Under the pieces are notes generated by a model. The model made no database searches. It saw only the letters and a program-made list of their open reading frames with translations, and was not told where the DNA came from. A DNA stretch of 8,214 nt from Brooklawnia sp049651565 (lineage in GTDB: Bacteria > Actinomycetota > Actinomycetes > Propionibacteriales > Propionibacteriaceae), in assembly GCF_049651565.1 (NCBI RefSeq), contig NZ_JBASCI010000187.1, positions 1-8,214 of the forward strand, written 5' to 3'. The position numbers were made by a program, and so were the translations under genes. Positions 6,529 to 8,214 of the stretch are shown here, one piece after another (within the stretch, counting starts at the first letter, position 1; each line of letters opens with the position of its first letter).

Positions 6529-6566
6529 CGGTGCGGGCGCGAGGCAAGTTGACCTCGCCCGCACCG
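6529..6566 (-). terminator. Strong hairpin after the RibD-like gene
   Basis: CGGTGCGGGCGCGAGG (6529-6544) pairs with CCTCGCCCGCACCG (6553-6566), giving 14 base pairs with a 2-nt bulge and an 8-nt loop. It begins 5 nt past the TGA of the RibD-like gene on the minus strand. There is no U-tract, as is common for actinobacterial hairpin terminators. It separates this gene from the aldo/keto reductase gene 164 bp downstream. Confidence 0.65.
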
Positions 6567-6571
6567 CTGGT

Positions 6572-7102
6572 TCAAGCAGGGACGTAGCAGAGCCGGACCA
6601 CATCGCCGCCGATCCGGTCATGGCTCACCAGGCGCAGCGGCGGCCGGGGGCCGGCGAAGTACGGCTTACCCCTACCAAGCACGACCGGGTGCAGGTAGAT
6701 CCGGTACTCATCGATCAGGGCCAGGTCGGTCAGGCTCCTGGCAAGTTCCGGGCCGGCGACCTCTACCTCCCCGTCGATCTCGGCCTTCAGTTCGGCGATG
6801 GCGGCCTGCAGGTTGCCGGCGACGAGTCTGGCGTTGGGGCCAACAGATCTGAGCGAGTGCGAGATCACCAGCTTCTGCTGATTGCGCCAAGCCGCAGCAA
6901 AGGCGCGTTCGTCCGCATCCCAGTCGGGCTGGTCGTCGTCCCAGTACTGCATGATCTGATACGTCCGGCGACCGTAGACACAACCAACCTGTGCCTCGGC
7001 CTCCTCGATGAAGTGCCTGAACAGGGTCGCGTCGGGCGCGAACTCGGTGTGGTCGACGTAGCCGTCCAGGGACTGGTTCATCCCGAACACCAGCTTGGCC
7101 AT
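6572..7102 (-). CDS. RibD C-terminal / dihydrofolate reductase-like family protein
   Basis: This 176-residue protein is a probable NADPH-dependent reductase of the RibD-C (DHFR-like) fold; the substrate is unknown. It begins AKLVFGMNQSLDGYVDH (2-18), the family's N-terminal strand and loop. YGRRTYQIMQYW (43-54), KLVISHSL (77-84) and a C-terminal EVEVAGPELARSL (112-124) with LIDEYRIYLHPVVLGRG (129-145) follow, the last being the hallmark strand and loop. Length is normal for the stand-alone family. The start at 7102 is preferred to the upstream ATG at 7144 because homology begins there and AGGAGG lies 8 nt upstream (7111-7116). It is divergent from the acyltransferase gene and followed by a strong hairpin. 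It is a general reductase family, not proof of a folate or riboflavin role. Confidence 0.88.
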   Translation of the reverse strand: MAKLVFGMNQSLDGYVDHTEFAPDATLFRHFIEEAEAQVGCVYGRRTYQIMQYWDDDQPDWDADERAFAAAWRNQQKLVISHSLRSVGPNARLVAGNLQAAIAELKAEIDGEVEVAGPELARSLTDLALIDEYRIYLHPVVLGRGKPYFAGPRPPLRLVSHDRIGGDVVRLCYVPA

Positions 7103-7163
7103 GCGCGTTCCCTCCTGGTCGCACTGCTGTTGGTCGTCATCCATGGAACGCCACCAGCCGGGC

Positions 7164-7182
7164 CTGCCACAAGGGCTGGCAG
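7164..7182. repeat. Short hairpin in the divergent intergenic region
   Basis: CTGCCA (7164-7169) and TGGCAG (7177-7182) form a 6-bp inverted repeat around 7 nt. It lies between the starts of the RibD-like and acyltransferase genes, just left of the larger repeats. Alone it could be chance. Confidence 0.3.
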
Positions 7183-7199
7183 TCTCTCAGCAGGTCGGG

Positions 7200-7281
7200 A
7201 ATTCCGGTTTCGGCACGCTGGAGCGGCATCCGCCGCAGTTGAATCGATGTAGGCAGAGTTCAGGGTGCCGAAACCGGAATT
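7200..7281. repeat. Perfect 17-bp inverted repeat bounding an 82-bp segment
   Basis: AATTCCGGTTTCGGCAC (7200-7216) is repeated exactly in inverse at 7265-7281. After one mismatch the stem extends inward by CTG/CAG (7218-7220 with 7261-7263), leaving a 40-nt centre that holds a small GCGG-CAT-CCGC hairpin (7223-7233). The right arm ends in a TTTT run (7280-7283). It lies between two divergent gene starts, so it terminates neither gene. It could be a MITE or other insertion remnant, a pair of operator sites, or a structured leader of the acyltransferase mRNA. No target-site duplication is evident at the edges. Confidence 0.85.
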
Positions 7282-7285
7282 TTCC

Positions 7286-7330
7286 GCAGTCCCGCCGGAC
7301 CTTCGCGTGCGTTCTCTTCAGCGGGACTGC
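7286..7330. repeat. Perfect 10-bp inverted repeat just before the acyltransferase gene
   Basis: GCAGTCCCGC (7286-7295) and GCGGGACTGC (7321-7330) are exact inverse copies 25 bp apart, starting 4 bp after the 17-bp repeat. The right arm ends 20 bp before the ATG at 7351, so a hairpin here would sit in the mRNA leader or cover the promoter. Its role is unknown. Confidence 0.7.
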
Positions 7331-7337
7331 CGTGAAC

Positions 7338-7350
7338 TAGGGTTCCTGCC
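7338..7350 (+). promoter_or_regulatory. Possible translation or promoter signal before the acyltransferase gene
   Basis: TAGGGT (7338-7343) can be read in two ways: as a weak SD (AGGG, 8 nt from the ATG) or as an actinobacterial -10 box (TANNNT) that would place the transcript start at the ATG and make the gene leaderless. No convincing -35 box is present. The sequence cannot decide between them. Confidence 0.3.
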
Positions 7351-8193
7351 ATGGGGTGTTCGGCCAATCGGAACCGTGGTCTTGAGCACGCCCTTCGTAC
7401 AAGCGCCGCCGCCGACCTGCTCCACGGGCTGGGTCTGACATGGGCAGCGCCCGCCCTCGCCGGCCTCGCCAGGCTGGTGGTGGGCCGATTCGTCGACGAC
7501 CTGCAGGAGGTGGACGCCGCCATCTCGCGCGGCGGCCTGTCCGCCGCCGCCGACGTGGTGCTGACCCGGTACGCCGGAACAGTGACCATCCGGGGGGCGC
7601 AGTTGGCCCCGTCCAGTGGGCCGCTGGTGGTGGCGGCCAACCACGCCGGCGTCGTCGATGCCCCGGCCATCTGGCGGCTGCTCGCCGTCCGCGATGACGT
7701 GTTGATCATTGCGCTCGACCGGCCCATCCTGCGCGCGATACCCCACCTGTCGTCCCGGCTGCTGAGCGTGGGCAGCGAGGCCCACGGTCGCACCGGGCTG
7801 GTCCGCCGGATCGCCGACCAACTGCGATCGGGTGGTGCGGTGCTCACCTTCCCCGCCGGCACCACCGAACCCGATCCGCAGCTGCGGCTGGAGGACGCAT
7901 TGGCCTCGCTGGACGCCTGGGGGCGTGGGGTCGAACTGTTCCCGCGACTGGTGCCGGAAACGGCGGTGCTGCCGGTCGTCGTCTCGGGGGTGATCTCGCA
8001 GCGCATGCTGCGAAATCCGGTAGCCCGGTGCCGCTCGACGCCCGAGGAACGTGAACTGGCGGCCGCCACGCTGCAGGTGCTGTTCCGTGACCGATCCATC
8101 AACCCGGTCGTGACCGCGGGTGAACCGTTGCGGCACGCGCCGGCGCTGGGTGACCTCACCGCCGCGATGGCAGAACTGCTCCGGAACCAGTAG
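7351..8193 (+). CDS. Lysophospholipid acyltransferase family protein (PlsC-like, HX4D)
   Basis: This 280-residue protein is a probable membrane-associated glycerolipid acyltransferase, moving an acyl group from acyl-CoA or acyl-ACP to a lysophospholipid or related alcohol. The catalytic motif I is NHAGVVDA (97-104), with His98 and Asp103 of HX4D. PLVVAAN precedes it, and the acyl-acceptor motif FPAGTTEPDP (167-176) replaces the usual FPEGTRS: Ala stands where Glu is usual. VSVGSEAH-like and VLPVVVSG (207-214) segments fit the rest of the fold. The 80 residues before the domain are helical and poorly conserved. It starts at the only nearby ATG. The variant FPAG motif means substrate cannot be taken from E. 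coli PlsC. The gene stands alone, divergent from the RibD-like gene. Confidence 0.82.
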   Translation: MGCSANRNRGLEHALRTSAAADLLHGLGLTWAAPALAGLARLVVGRFVDDLQEVDAAISRGGLSAAADVVLTRYAGTVTIRGAQLAPSSGPLVVAANHAGVVDAPAIWRLLAVRDDVLIIALDRPILRAIPHLSSRLLSVGSEAHGRTGLVRRIADQLRSGGAVLTFPAGTTEPDPQLRLEDALASLDAWGRGVELFPRLVPETAVLPVVVSGVISQRMLRNPVARCRSTPEERELAAATLQVLFRDRSINPVVTAGEPLRHAPALGDLTAAMAELLRNQ

Positions 8194-8198
8194 TGGCG

Positions 8199-8213
8199 CC
8201 CCCCGGAATGGGG
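8199..8213 (+). terminator. Possible hairpin after the acyltransferase gene, cut by window edge
   Basis: A C-run starting at 8199 and GGGG at 8210-8213 could pair as a short GC stem 5 nt after the TAG. The window ends at 8214, so the full stem and any T-run cannot be judged. Confidence 0.25.
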
Positions 8214-8214
8214 A

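Noticed and set aside
6434..7252. A 272-codon plus-strand frame
   Set aside because: It lies antisense to the RibD-like gene and shows no family motif; GC-rich DNA gives long antisense frames.
7200..7330. Integron attC site
   Set aside because: The arms lack the GTTRRRY/RYYYAAC core sites and the imperfect pairing of attC, and there is no integrase or gene cassette array.
7260..8159. A 299-codon minus-strand frame
   Set aside because: It is antisense to the acyltransferase gene, is rich in Arg and Ser, and has no recognisable domain or SD.

Overview
The window is GC-rich double-stranded bacterial DNA. Codon third positions are strongly G/C, Shine-Dalgarno (SD) sites are GGAGG-like, and the protein families (IS110 transposase, RibD-like reductase, FMN-binding GltB-like protein, HX4D acyltransferase) fit a soil-type actinomycete (Actinomycetota). 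The genus cannot be fixed from the sequence alone. No rRNA, tRNA or CRISPR array was seen.

Left part (1-2272). The 3' end of an IS110-type transposase runs in from the left edge. A GNAT acetyltransferase gene (+) starts 9 nt after its stop and ends tail-to-tail with a flavin-reductase gene (-). The reductase appears to have lost an internal block that carries its FMN-binding loop. Upstream of it on the same strand, probably in one operon, is an alpha/alpha-toroid protein of the prenyltransferase/squalene-cyclase type.

Middle (2273-4961). A short divergent promoter region separates the toroid gene from a small mechanosensitive channel of the MscS family (+). About 190 bp further on lies a full-length FMN-binding glutamate-synthase-like protein (+) with the three cysteines of a 3Fe-4S cluster.

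Decay zone (4962-6407). About 460 bp without an intact gene holds the C-terminal ends of three unrelated genes: a LuxR-type regulator (-), a second GNAT acetyltransferase (-, with a frameshift) and a multicopper oxidase (+). Next is an otherwise full-length aldo/keto reductase gene (-) interrupted by one in-frame TAA. With the internally deleted flavin reductase and the IS110 end, this makes the window a local gene graveyard.

Right part (6408-8214). A RibD-C/dihydrofolate-reductase-like gene (-), followed by a strong hairpin, is divergent from an HX4D acyltransferase gene (+). The 248-bp region between their starts holds a perfect 17-bp inverted repeat and, 4 bp beyond it, a perfect 10-bp inverted repeat.

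The intact genes do not form one recognisable pathway. Several are redox or flavin enzymes (flavin reductase, GltB-like protein, aldo/keto reductase, RibD-like reductase, multicopper oxidase remnant) and two concern the membrane (MscS, acyltransferase). I found no convincing new multi-gene system. The best leads are the nested gene remnants and the structured divergent region at 7145-7350.
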